A stretch of DNA of 38,659 nt from Candidatus Komeilibacteria bacterium. GTDB taxonomy: Bacteria; Patescibacteriota; Patescibacteriia; UBA1558; GWA2-36-10. The stretch spans positions 68,638 through 107,296 of the forward strand of contig JABHZY010000010.1 in the NCBI GenBank assembly GCA_018656065.1. Direction: 5' to 3'. The notes under the pieces were generated by a model. The model worked only from the letters and a program-made list of their open reading frames with translations, was not told the DNA's origin and searched no databases. Below are positions 17,920 through 27,461 of the stretch, one piece after another (position 1 is the stretch's first letter; each line of letters starts with the position of its first letter). Made by a program: the position numbers and the translations under genes.

Positions 17920-19221
17920 ATGACTACTCAGTATCAAAAAGATATAGAATTTATAGAAGGCCTAGCTAACATTCCTAAAACCACCTACATGCTAGGCCCT
18001 AAAGATAAACGCATTTTTATAAAACGCGTTAGAAGCTTTTTAAGCTTAGTTGGCTCTCCAGATACTAAACTAAAATTTATTCACATCGCCGGTACCAGTG
18101 GCAAAGGTAGTACCACTAAAATTCTAGAAAATCTAATGGCTAACGCCAATTTAAAAGTTGGTAGTTTTACTTCTCCTTTTGCTACTACTAGTATTGAAAG
18201 AGTAAGTATTAATAATAAATTAATATCGCCAGCTGAATTACATAATATTTTAGAGCATCAAATCAAGCCTACTTTAGATAAATATGTTTTGAAATTTTCT
18301 GACTCTATATCATATTTTGAAGCTTGGCTCATAATAGCCTTACTTTATTTTAATAAACAAAAATGTGACTGGGTGATACTTGAAGCTGGACTTGGTGGTT
18401 TGCATGATACAACTAATGTAATAGCTAAACCAAAAATAACAGCCATTACTAATATCGGTCTAGATCATACCCATATCTTGGGAAATACCAAAACGAAAAT
18501 TGCTCAAGATAAAGCTGGTATCATAAAAAAGAATAGTATCTTCCTAAGTACTGAAAAAAATAAAAAACTACAAAAACTATTTAAAGACACTTGCCAGAAA
18601 CAGCAAGCCTGGTACATGAATTTGGATAATCTAGTTAAAGATTATAAAACGTCAAATTATTTTAATACGCCAAAGCAAACAGATAATTTAAACTTGGCTC
18701 TCAATATATTGACTGCTTTAAAAATTAAACCAAGCAATACACAAAAAGTAATTGATAATTTCAAGTTCATCTGTCGTCAAGAAATAATACAAAACAATCC
18801 AATAGTTGTATTAGATGGAGCTCATAATAAAGATAAGCTTGATAACATAATTAATTTTACCAAACAACAGTCCTATAAAAAATTACACCTAGTATTGGCT
18901 TTTGCTGAAAATAAAGAATATAAGATAGCTCTTAAAAAATTACTGACTATTACTGACTATTTGTATATAACTAGATTTTTATTTGCTTCGCGAAAATCTG
19001 CTGAACTCAGAAAATTATATCAAACTAGTAAGAAGCTAAAACCTAATTTAGCAGTTTCCATACATCATGATCCTTATCAAGCGCTGAAACTAGCTACCAA
19101 AAATGCCAAGCGAGATGATCTAATATTAGTGACAGGATCTTTCTTTTTGGCTGGTGAATTGAGAAAGAAATGGGTTAGTGAAGAACATATACTTAAAAAC
19201 CTTCGACTTGACAAAAGATAG
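17920..19221 (+). CDS. folC: folylpolyglutamate/dihydrofolate synthase (Mur ligase superfamily)
   Basis: FIHIAGTSGKGSTTKILENLM, GSFTSPFATTSIERVSIN, LEAGLGGLHDTTNVI, GLDHTHILGNT, LDGAHNKDK. Confidence 0.9.
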   Translation: MTTQYQKDIEFIEGLANIPKTTYMLGPKDKRIFIKRVRSFLSLVGSPDTKLKFIHIAGTSGKGSTTKILENLMANANLKVGSFTSPFATTSIERVSINNKLISPAELHNILEHQIKPTLDKYVLKFSDSISYFEAWLIIALLYFNKQKCDWVILEAGLGGLHDTTNVIAKPKITAITNIGLDHTHILGNTKTKIAQDKAGIIKKNSIFLSTEKNKKLQKLFKDTCQKQQAWYMNLDNLVKDYKTSNYFNTPKQTDNLNLALNILTALKIKPSNTQKVIDNFKFICRQEIIQNNPIVVLDGAHNKDKLDNIINFTKQQSYKKLHLVLAFAENKEYKIALKKLLTITDYLYITRFLFASRKSAELRKLYQTSKKLKPNLAVSIHHDPYQALKLATKNAKRDDLILVTGSFFLAGELRKKWVSEEHILKNLRLDKR

Positions 19222-19236
19222 CACTTCTTTTATAGT
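19208..19236 (+). promoter_or_regulatory. promoter of topA within the folC 3' end
   Basis: TTGACA (19208-19213)-N17-TATAGT (19231-19236). Confidence 0.65.
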
Positions 19237-19268
19237 CAAAAACATTGTGAAAAATTAAAATACATTTT

Positions 19269-21494
19269 ATGTCTAAATTAGTCATCGTTGAGTCACCTAC
19301 TAAAGCCAAAACCATAAAAGGCTTCCTCGGCAAAGATTATGTCGTGGAATCTTCTTTTGGTCATGTCAGAGATTTGCCAAAGAGCAAACTAGGTGTTGAT
19401 ACAGAAAATAACTTTGAGCCTGTATATGAAGTACCCGCCAAGGCTAAAAAACAAGTGACCAAACTAAAAAAGCTAGCCAAGGATGCTGAAGTAGTCTATT
19501 TCGCAAGTGATGAAGATCGCGAAGGAGAAGCTATTTCCTGGCATTTAGAAAAACTATTAAACGTAGACAAAAAGAAACAAAAAAGAATTGTTTTTCATGA
19601 AATTACCAAGACCGCTATAATGGAGGCTTTAGAGAATCCAAGAGATTTAGACATAAATCTTTTTCATGCCCAAGAAGCCCGTCGTATTCTAGATAGATTA
19701 GTAGGCTATAAACTTTCTCCATTATTATGGAAAAAGGTAACTCGTGGATTATCTGCTGGACGCGTACAATCTGTAGCTGTACGTCTAATAGTCGAACGTG
19801 AAGCAGAAAGAAGAAAATTTAAGGCTGAAGAATATTGGACAGTAGAAGGAGAAGCTAGTAAAGATAAATCTCCAAAATTTGATATTGCTCTTCATAAAGA
19901 AACAGACAAAGTACTGAAAAAATTTGATATAGACGAAACTAAAGCTAAGAAGGCGCAAAAAGATATCAAAGCCAATAAACTTATAGTGACTGACGTCAAA
20001 GCTACCGAGCACAAAAAAGCTCCTCTAGCTCCATTTACTACTTCTACTCTACAGCAAGATGCTCACAGACGCTTTGGTTATAGTGCTAAACAAATTATGA
20101 TGCTAGCCCAACAATTATATGAAGGTATTAAGCTAGGCTCAAAAGGTAGCCATGGTTTGATTACATATATGAGAACTGATTCTCTTAATCTGTCCGATAG
20201 TTTTAAAAGTGCTGCTGAAGAATATGTTACTGACAAATTAGGCTCAGAATATATAGTCAAAGGCGGACGTGTTTTTAAAAAGAAAACCAAGCATAGTCAG
20301 GAAGCTCATGAAGCTATCAGACCAACTGAAATAACAAATGATCCTGAATCAGTTAAAGAGTATCTAGATCCAAAACAATTAAAAATCTATACTTTGATTT
20401 GGCAAAGAGCAGTAGCCTCTCAAATGGCCGAAGCTGTTACTGAGACTACTTCTGTAGCTATTGATTCTCAAAACACTGACTGGACCCTCAAAGCAGTGGG
20501 CACAGTGACTAAATTTGCCGGCTGGAAAGCAATCTACAAAAACAACGGTGATGAGAATGAACTGCCTGAAGTAGCTAAAGATGATATACTAAATCTTGAT
20601 ACTCTAGAAGCTATCCAACATTTTACTACTCCTCCGGCTAGATATTCAGAAGCTGGACTTGTCAAAGCTATGGAAGCTCTAGGTATTGGTCGTCCATCTA
20701 CCTACGCACCAACCATCTCTACTATTATTACCAGACAATATGTAACTAAAGAAGAAAAACGCCTAGCTCCAACTGAAATTGGCGAGATTGTAAATAAATT
20801 ATTAATGGAACATTTCCATGATATAGTAAGTTATGATTTTACTGCTCAGATGGAAGATGATTTAGATGAAATAGCTGAAGGTAAAAAAGAATGGCAACCT
20901 ATTATAAGTGATTTTTATAAACCTTTTGAAAAAAATCTTATGCAAAAAGAAAAAGAGTTAGACAAAAAGAAAATTACCGAAACTGCTACTGACGAAAAGT
21001 GCGACAAATGTAAAAACGATATGGTAATTAAACTTGGTCGCTTTGGAAAATTCATGGCTTGTACAAATTATCCCGAATGTAAAAATACCAAACCAATTGG
21101 TGATGACGGTAAACCTGAGGAAGTAGAAAAGATTGATGAGCCATGCCCAACCTGTGGCAAAGACATGGTCGCCAAGACTGGACGCTTTGGAAAATTTATT
21201 GCTTGTAGTGATTATCCAAAATGTAAGACTACTAAAAGTAAAGACCAAGGTACTGGTGTAAAGTGTGGCTTATGTGACGATGGTGAAATGGTTACTAAAC
21301 GCAGTAAGAGAGGTAAAATATTTTATGGCTGCAATCAATATCCAAAATGTGAACATCTTCTTTGGGGTAAACCAACTGGCAAAAATTGCCCTGACTGTAA
21401 AAAACTACTTTATCAAGCAAATAAAAGTACAGTCAAATGTGAAGACTGCGATTATACTGAAAAAATAGCCCCCGCTAAACAAACAGAAGAATAA
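19269..21494 (+). CDS. topA: DNA topoisomerase I with four C-terminal zinc ribbons
   Basis: MSKLVIVESPTKAKTIKGFLG, SDEDREGEAISWHL, GLSAGRVQSVAVRLIV, GLITYMRTDS, four CxxC...CxxxxxC/CxxC units. Confidence 0.98.
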   Translation: MSKLVIVESPTKAKTIKGFLGKDYVVESSFGHVRDLPKSKLGVDTENNFEPVYEVPAKAKKQVTKLKKLAKDAEVVYFASDEDREGEAISWHLEKLLNVDKKKQKRIVFHEITKTAIMEALENPRDLDINLFHAQEARRILDRLVGYKLSPLLWKKVTRGLSAGRVQSVAVRLIVEREAERRKFKAEEYWTVEGEASKDKSPKFDIALHKETDKVLKKFDIDETKAKKAQKDIKANKLIVTDVKATEHKKAPLAPFTTSTLQQDAHRRFGYSAKQIMMLAQQLYEGIKLGSKGSHGLITYMRTDSLNLSDSFKSAAEEYVTDKLGSEYIVKGGRVFKKKTKHSQEAHEAIRPTEITNDPESVKEYLDPKQLKIYTLIWQRAVASQMAEAVTETTSVAIDSQNTDWTLKAVGTVTKFAGWKAIYKNNGDENELPEVAKDDILNLDTLEAIQHFTTPPARYSEAGLVKAMEALGIGRPSTYAPTISTIITRQYVTKEEKRLAPTEIGEIVNKLLMEHFHDIVSYDFTAQMEDDLDEIAEGKKEWQPIISDFYKPFEKNLMQKEKELDKKKITETATDEKCDKCKNDMVIKLGRFGKFMACTNYPECKNTKPIGDDGKPEEVEKIDEPCPTCGKDMVAKTGRFGKFIACSDYPKCKTTKSKDQGTGVKCGLCDDGEMVTKRSKRGKIFYGCNQYPKCEHLLWGKPTGKNCPDCKKLLYQANKSTVKCEDCDYTEKIAPAKQTEE

Positions 21495-21497
21495 GAA

Positions 21498-21526
21498 TAA
21501 AAACCTCGCTCCTAGCGAGGTTTTTT
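21498..21526 (+). terminator. Rho-independent terminator after topA
   Basis: AAAAACCTCGCT-CCT-AGCGAGGTTTTTT. Confidence 0.85.
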
Positions 21527-21534
21527 GATATAAT
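21526..21534 (+). promoter_or_regulatory. extended -10 promoter of the MFS gene
   Basis: TGATATAAT, then 6 nt to ATG at 21541. Confidence 0.55.
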
Positions 21535-21540
21535 CAATTT

Positions 21541-22734
21541 ATGATTTTATTCCAAAGATACCATTACCATCAAATAGACAAATTTTTCCATACAGATTTT
21601 TGGCTTTTTGAAACTTCTGTTTGGCTACATGTTTTTGCACGTTCAATGATAGCGATTTTTATTCCGATCTTCCTATTACAAATGGGCTGGAGTATAAGTC
21701 ATGTCATGTTTTTTTATTTTATCTATAATATATTTGATGCACCATTAAACTTTTTTGCTAAATGGCTAACATACAAAATAGGAGCCAAAAAAGTAATTGC
21801 ATTAGGAACTCTATCCTACATAGCTTCTTTTGCTATATTATATAATTTAGATGTTGGTATGTGGCCATTACTTATTTTAATGGCTTTGTTTGCGGCACTT
21901 TATGATACCTTCTATTGGGTGGCCCATATTTATTTTTTTATACGCTGTGAAAAAAATGACCGTAATATATCCAAGGGCATAAGTCTATTGTATATAGTTA
22001 AAAAAATTGCAGGAATTTTGGCGCCTATTTTTGGAGGCTTGATTTTAATATTTTTTGATAAACAACTTTTGATTGGATTGAGTGTTTTAATTTTATTATT
22101 ATCAATCATTCCATTATTTAAAATAAAAACTACAAAAGATCGTCCTGATAAAAAACCAAAAAAATTTAAACAATTTTTTAAAAAGGGAGATGGCTTAAAA
22201 GAATACATTATTAAAGGATTGTTCTCATTTCATCAAGCTGCCGAAGGTATTATATGGCCAATTTTTATTTATACAATTTTTAAAACTATAGAATCTGTGG
22301 CAATCATTCCAATAATAGTTGCTGGCACAGTAATAATAATTACTTATTTCACTAGTAAAATAAAAAAAACAAACCGAAGCCATATAATGGCTCTTGGAGC
22401 TTTTTTAATTTCTATTACTTGGATTTTACGTTTAGTGATCGATAATAATATATTTTATTATGCTAGTATATTCTTAATTGGTTTATTTGTTGTATTAGTT
22501 TCCCTTCCTCTAGAAAGTAATATGTATGAAAAAGGTGAAAAGAAGGATGCCCTAGATACTGCTACTTATCAGAATTTTTTCTCTATGTTTCCCCGTATTT
22601 TCTTTTATGGAACACTTTATTTATTATTAGAAATTTTTCAAGTTAGTTTTATAGCAGCTATTATCGGTATGCTTATGATCATGGCTATAAACTATATATT
22701 TATAACTAAAAAATTTGATAAAAAACCTCGCTAA
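21541..22734 (+). CDS. MFS transporter
   Basis: 397 aa, about 11-12 hydrophobic segments, MFS-like layout (MGWSISHVMFFYFIYNIFDAPLNFFAKWLTYKIGAKKVIALG). Confidence 0.75.
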   Translation: MILFQRYHYHQIDKFFHTDFWLFETSVWLHVFARSMIAIFIPIFLLQMGWSISHVMFFYFIYNIFDAPLNFFAKWLTYKIGAKKVIALGTLSYIASFAILYNLDVGMWPLLILMALFAALYDTFYWVAHIYFFIRCEKNDRNISKGISLLYIVKKIAGILAPIFGGLILIFFDKQLLIGLSVLILLLSIIPLFKIKTTKDRPDKKPKKFKQFFKKGDGLKEYIIKGLFSFHQAAEGIIWPIFIYTIFKTIESVAIIPIIVAGTVIIITYFTSKIKKTNRSHIMALGAFLISITWILRLVIDNNIFYYASIFLIGLFVVLVSLPLESNMYEKGEKKDALDTATYQNFFSMFPRIFFYGTLYLLLEIFQVSFIAAIIGMLMIMAINYIFITKKFDKKPR

Positions 22735-22748
22735 AAGCGAGGTTTTTT
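22721..22748 (+). terminator. Rho-independent terminator overlapping the MFS stop codon
   Basis: AAAAACCTCGCT-AAA-AGCGAGGTTTTTT; TAA stop at 22732-22734 starts in the stem and ends in the loop. Confidence 0.85.
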
Positions 22749-22808
22749 GATAAGCTCTTGCTATTTTGACAAGTAACTATTACTATAAATAATACCTGAT
22801 AAAAATAT

Positions 22809-24239
22809 ATGAAAACTTTTGAAGATTTGAAAAAAGTATTAACCCTTAACTACCGCGAAGATGACATTAAAATAGTTATCCGAGCTTTTCATTTTGCTTC
22901 AGAAGCTCATAAAGGTCAAAAAAGAAGAACCGGGGAAGACTATATTTATCATTCTATAGCTACAGCTTATAATTTAGCTAAAATGAAAATGGATATACCT
23001 TCTATAGCTGCTGGCCTACTTCACGATGTACCAGAAGATACTGATTTTACTTTTGAAGATTTAAAAAATAATTTTGGCAAAGAGATATATTATTTAGTAA
23101 AAGGTGTTACAAAATTAGGTACTTTAAAATACAGAGGCCTAGAAAGATATGCAGAAAACTTAAGAAAGATGTTTTTGGCTATGAGCCAAGATCTTAGAGT
23201 AATCATTATTAAGTTGGCTGATAGAATGCACAATATGGAAACTTTAGAAGGTGTGCGACCAGAAAAAAGACTTCGTATTGCTCAAGAGACATTAGAAATT
23301 TATGCTCCTCTAGCCAATCGCCTCGGAATGTTCAAAGTAAAAACTGAATTGGAAGATTTAGCTTTCCCTTATGTCTATCCTGAAGAATATAAATGGACAA
23401 TGAATTTAATAGAAGATAGATTAAAATCTGAAACTAAATATATAAGTAAAATAAAAAAATTAGTTCAAAAAGAATTAGCTAAAAATAACATTGAATTTAA
23501 TAATATTCGCACTCGTATAAAAAGTATATACAGTATTTATCAAAAACTATTACGTAAAGGAAAAGATATAAATAAAATTTATGACCTAATAGCTCTAAGA
23601 ATTATTGTAGCCGATGTAGCAGATTGCTATAGTGCCATGGGTGTACTGCACAAAAAATGGACCCCACTAAAAGGGCGCGTCAAAGATTACATTGCTCAAT
23701 CTAAACCAAATGGTTACCAATCACTGCACACTTCTGTTTTTACTGATTTTAGTAAAATAGTTGAAATTCAAATTCGTACTATAGCTATGGATGAAGAAGC
23801 TGAATATGGCATTGCTGCCCATAGCAAATACAAAGAAATAGGCATGCTAGGTAAAAGAAAAAAACATCCTAAGTGGTTAGAACATTTGATAGAAATACAA
23901 AAAACTATTACTGATAATACCGAATTTATAAAACATATCAAAAATGATTTATTCCTAGAACAAATATTTGTTTTCACGCCCAAAGGCGATGTAGTGGAAT
24001 TACCAGAGAATGCTACGCCCTTAGATTTTGCTTATTATATCCATACAGATATTGGTAATCAATGTGTCGGAGCAAAAATCAATCATCAAATGGCCTCATT
24101 GGATACTCTATTAAAGTCTGGCGATGTAATAGAAATTATTACTGACAAAAATAGAAAAAAACCAAACGCAGACTGGCTCAATATGGTAGCCACTAGTATG
24201 GCTAAAAGTAAAATAAAATCTCAACTAAACAAAAAATAA
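22809..24239 (+). CDS. rel: RelA/SpoT homologue: HD hydrolase, synthetase and TGS domains, no long C-terminal region
   Basis: HKGQKRRTGEDYIYH, AAGLLHDVPEDTDF, KLADRMHNM, TRIKSIYSIYQKL, YDLIALRII, KPNGYQSLHTSV, VEIQIRT, TGS (VFTPKGDVVELPENATPLDFAYYIHTDIG). Confidence 0.95.
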   Translation: MKTFEDLKKVLTLNYREDDIKIVIRAFHFASEAHKGQKRRTGEDYIYHSIATAYNLAKMKMDIPSIAAGLLHDVPEDTDFTFEDLKNNFGKEIYYLVKGVTKLGTLKYRGLERYAENLRKMFLAMSQDLRVIIIKLADRMHNMETLEGVRPEKRLRIAQETLEIYAPLANRLGMFKVKTELEDLAFPYVYPEEYKWTMNLIEDRLKSETKYISKIKKLVQKELAKNNIEFNNIRTRIKSIYSIYQKLLRKGKDINKIYDLIALRIIVADVADCYSAMGVLHKKWTPLKGRVKDYIAQSKPNGYQSLHTSVFTDFSKIVEIQIRTIAMDEEAEYGIAAHSKYKEIGMLGKRKKHPKWLEHLIEIQKTITDNTEFIKHIKNDLFLEQIFVFTPKGDVVELPENATPLDFAYYIHTDIGNQCVGAKINHQMASLDTLLKSGDVIEIITDKNRKKPNADWLNMVATSMAKSKIKSQLNKK

Positions 24240-24268
24240 CCCTTCGACTACGCTCAGGGTTATTTTTT
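24231..24268. terminator. bidirectional terminator between rel and parB
   Basis: AAAAAATAACCC (24231-24242) / GGGTTATTTTTT (24257-24268) 12-bp stem between convergent genes. Confidence 0.85.
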
Positions 24269-24269
24269 G

Positions 24270-25130
24270 TTATTCTTCTAATCTATCTAAAATATTTTTA
24301 AGTTCTGAATGCGAATGAAAGTTTATTTTTATAAACCCTCTCTCGCCTCTTTTTTGAATTTTTACTTTAGCACCAATATTTTTTGTTAGCTTATCTTCCC
24401 AAGAAGCTAGCACTGGATCACGAGGCTTTTCTTTATTAGCTTTAGCAGCTGATTTTTTATGCATTTCATTTAAATCAGTCACTGAAAGATCATTTTTTAT
24501 AATTTGCTTAAAAGCTTTGACTTGCTCTTCTTTTGTTTTGTAAGACAAAATAATTTTAGCATGAGACATTGTAATATCTCCTTTGGCAATTGCCTCTTTA
24601 ACTACGACAGGTAATTTTAAAAGTCTGAGAAAATTAGCTACCGTAGAAACACCTTTGCCTACTTGCTCAGCTATCGCTTCATTACTAAGACCAAACTCCT
24701 CAGCTAGTCTTTTATAGGAATTAGCCGTTTCTAGTGGATTAAGATCACGACGTTGAATATTTTCTATAATAGCTAATTCTAATTTATCTCTATCACTAAC
24801 ATCCTTAATAATAATTGGCACTTCAGGCATATCCAAAATTTCAGCAGCCTTAAGTCTTCTCTCGCCAGCAATCAATTGATATTTATCACCTTCTTTAGAA
24901 ACAACTAAAGGTTGTAATATACCATGTTGTTTAATAGACTGAGCTAACTCATCTAATTTATCTCTATCAAAATGTGTACGCGGCTGCCAAGGGTTAGATA
25001 TAACATCTTCAGGAGCTACCAATTCTATTTTTTGATCATCAACATTTTCATCAAAATCTGATGACATAATAGCTGATTTTTGTTTTTTATTTGGAATGAG
25101 AGATCCCAATCCTTTTCCGAGTGCAGACAT
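24270..25130 (-). CDS. parB: chromosome partitioning protein ParB
   Basis: MSALGKGLGSLIPNK, NPWQPRTHFDRDKLDELAQSIKQHGILQPLVV, YQLIAGERRLKAA, AIIENIQRRDLNPLETANSYKRL. Confidence 0.96.
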   Translation of the reverse strand: MSALGKGLGSLIPNKKQKSAIMSSDFDENVDDQKIELVAPEDVISNPWQPRTHFDRDKLDELAQSIKQHGILQPLVVSKEGDKYQLIAGERRLKAAEILDMPEVPIIIKDVSDRDKLELAIIENIQRRDLNPLETANSYKRLAEEFGLSNEAIAEQVGKGVSTVANFLRLLKLPVVVKEAIAKGDITMSHAKIILSYKTKEEQVKAFKQIIKNDLSVTDLNEMHKKSAAKANKEKPRDPVLASWEDKLTKNIGAKVKIQKRGERGFIKINFHSHSELKNILDRLEE

Positions 25131-25140
25131 AATTTTATTT

Positions 25141-25902
25141 TTATTTAGCTAATATTACTTCTTGGGCCAAACGCTTGTAAGCATTAGAACCTACTGAATT
25201 TGGTGCATAATCTTTAAGTGGTGAACCATGTGATGGAGATTCAGCTACTTTTACATTTCTAGGAATAACACTCCTAAAAATCTTGGCTGGAAAATATTTA
25301 TATAATTCATTAAAGACATCGTTGGATAATTTATTACGGCTATCATACATAGTCATCACTGCTCCTAAAATTTCTAGCTCTGGCTGAAGATGTTCTTTTA
25401 TCAGACCAATAGTATTTAAAAGTTGTGACAAACCTTCTAGAGCATAATACTCACATTGAACAGGGATGATAATTTCTCGAGAAGCTACCAAACCATTAAT
25501 AGTCAAAAGGCCTAATGACGGTGGATTATCAATTAAAATAAAATCATATAAATCAGCCACTTCTTTAATTTGTTTTTCCAATTGATATTCTCTACCTTCA
25601 ATCTCTACTAGATCAATAGCTGCACCAGCTAAATCTGGAGTAGTCGGTAAAACATGAAAGTTTGGTTGATAAGAACGGATAACTTCTGTAATCCTAGTAT
25701 TTGGATCAACCAAAACTTCATACATTCCTTTATCAAGATTCTTATAATCTATACCCAAGCCTGATGAAGCATTGCCTTGTGGATCAATATCAATAATTAA
25801 AACTCTTTTACCAAAAGCAGCTAACCACGCCGCCAAGTTAATGGATGTCGTGGTTTTTCCAACTCCTCCTTTTTGATTTACTACAGAAATTATTCTAGCC
25901 AT
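25141..25902 (-). CDS. parA: chromosome partitioning protein ParA/Soj
   Basis: NQKGGVGKTTTSINLAAWLA, DIDPQGNASSGLGI, DNPPSLGLLTINGL. Confidence 0.97.
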   Translation of the reverse strand: MARIISVVNQKGGVGKTTTSINLAAWLAAFGKRVLIIDIDPQGNASSGLGIDYKNLDKGMYEVLVDPNTRITEVIRSYQPNFHVLPTTPDLAGAAIDLVEIEGREYQLEKQIKEVADLYDFILIDNPPSLGLLTINGLVASREIIIPVQCEYYALEGLSQLLNTIGLIKEHLQPELEILGAVMTMYDSRNKLSNDVFNELYKYFPAKIFRSVIPRNVKVAESPSHGSPLKDYAPNSVGSNAYKRLAQEVILAK

Positions 25903-25937
25903 AAAATACCTGAAACTTCTCTAATTATAGCATAAAT

Positions 25938-26174
25938 TTACTTTTTGGTATAAAAAAAGCTCCCAACTACCCAACCTAGAAAATATCCTAATATTCCGCC
26001 AAGTATAATCATTTTGGGATTACTTTGGTCTAAATAAAAAGAAGTATAAAGAAACATAATCAGGGCTCCACCGGTCATTCCCTTAATACGATAAGAAAGG
26101 GTCCACGTATTTTTAGCAACTTCCTCTTGGGCTTTAATTTGATCTTTTACATACTTTGGTTGAAAATTATCCAT
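25938..26174 (-). CDS. small membrane protein, two predicted TM segments
   Basis: 78 aa with GGALIMFLYTSFYLDQ and MIILGGILGYFLGWVVGSFFY. Confidence 0.6.
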   Translation of the reverse strand: MDNFQPKYVKDQIKAQEEVAKNTWTLSYRIKGMTGGALIMFLYTSFYLDQSNPKMIILGGILGYFLGWVVGSFFYTKK

Positions 26175-26184
26175 AATATATAAT

Positions 26185-27396
26185 TTAATTATTTAGTTGT
26201 TTTTGCCAATCAGTTATAGCAGCTTTAAATTCTTCCATCTTATCTTCAGCAATTGATTCATCAGATGGAATATCAACTGTTAATGGATTAATTTTAGTAC
26301 CATTTTTAACCATCTCAAAATGAAGATGTGGCCCAGTAGAAAATCCAGTAGAACCAACGTAACCAATAATTTGACCTTGAGTTACTTTCTGACCATAGGA
26401 AACTGCCATTCTACTCTGATGAGCATAGTTGGTGCTAAAGACGCTGTTATGTCTAATTTTAGTAAGATAACCATAGCCTTGAGAATTCCAACCGGCAAAA
26501 GTAACTGTGCCATCACCTACTGACCTAATAGGTGTTCCGGCAGCAGCTGCATAATCTATAGCTCGATGACCCGTGGAAACATTAAAGGCTTCAACATAAC
26601 GACGGCCAGTAGTAAAACCTGAAGAAATATATTTAAATGACACTGGATTTTTCAAAAATATCTTTTGCACTGATTCCCCTGATGGATGATAATAACCTTC
26701 TAGTAAATCTCCGTCTTCATCAAGGCCTTCTGAAAAATAATAACCCTCAATAGTCTTACCATCATTTACAAATTTAGCGGCTAATATTTCACCGGGCATT
26801 TGATACTCACCATTTCTATATCTTTCTTCAAAAATAAATTTATAAGTATCGCCCACTCTAATACCCATACCAAAATCTACTGTCCAAGCAAATACATCTG
26901 CTAAATCAATAATAGCTCTTTCGTCTATATTTTGATCTAAAGCTGATTGATAAAGAGAAGATTCTATTACTCCTTCAGCGGTTTTTATTTTTAATTGATA
27001 TTCAATTTCTCTACGTTCAGCAAATAATTCGCCCTCTTCATTATATTCAACAAAAAGCTCCTCTTCAGTATCAATTGGATAGATTAATCTAATAAATTCA
27101 TCTGTATCTTTATCAAAATAAAATTTTATTTCTCTGCCTACTCTAATTTTTACCAAATTATAGATTTCTTCACTGACTGCCAATATATTCATCATTAAAG
27201 TACCACCAATACCCACTTCTTCAGAAATAGTAGAAAAAGTCATATCTGTCTCAATTAAAACCACTTCTTCTCTATCTCTTGGCTCTTCTATAATCACTTC
27301 TGGGACTTCAATATCCTTAGATTTACCTTCAAAAATGCATCCCGAAGCTAATCCGCTAATTGCTAATAATAGTATGCTAATAATATATTTTTTCAT
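26185..27396 (-). CDS. M23 family metallopeptidase lipoprotein
   Basis: Start corrected to MKKYIISILLLAISGLASGCIF (lipobox LASGC); GHRAIDYAAAAGTPIRSVGDGTV, HLHFEMVKNGTKINP. Confidence 0.9.
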   Translation of the reverse strand: MKKYIISILLLAISGLASGCIFEGKSKDIEVPEVIIEEPRDREEVVLIETDMTFSTISEEVGIGGTLMMNILAVSEEIYNLVKIRVGREIKFYFDKDTDEFIRLIYPIDTEEELFVEYNEEGELFAERREIEYQLKIKTAEGVIESSLYQSALDQNIDERAIIDLADVFAWTVDFGMGIRVGDTYKFIFEERYRNGEYQMPGEILAAKFVNDGKTIEGYYFSEGLDEDGDLLEGYYHPSGESVQKIFLKNPVSFKYISSGFTTGRRYVEAFNVSTGHRAIDYAAAAGTPIRSVGDGTVTFAGWNSQGYGYLTKIRHNSVFSTNYAHQSRMAVSYGQKVTQGQIIGYVGSTGFSTGPHLHFEMVKNGTKINPLTVDIPSDESIAEDKMEEFKAAITDWQKQLNN

Positions 27397-27403
27397 AGTA
27401 TAT

Positions 27404-27432
27404 ATTGTAGATAAAATTACATAATTAGGCAA
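27404..27432 (-). promoter_or_regulatory. promoter of M23 lipoprotein
   Basis: TTGCCT (27427-27432)-N17-TACAAT (27404-27409), 7 nt to ATG. Confidence 0.6.
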
Positions 27433-27446
27433 CACTAGGCTCTATC

Positions 27447-27455
27447 TGATATAAT
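27447..27455 (+). promoter_or_regulatory. extended -10 promoter of DUF4015-like gene
   Basis: TGATATAAT, 6 nt to ATG at 27462. Confidence 0.6.
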
Positions 27456-27461
27456 ATTATT

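Noticed and set aside
18944-18963. Tandem TTACTGACTA x2 in folC
   Set aside because: Short in-frame duplication within a coding region; no further evidence of function.
24270-25930. parS site near parAB
   Set aside because: I saw no TGTTNCACGTGAAACA-like palindrome near the genes by eye; a pattern search of the full genome is needed.
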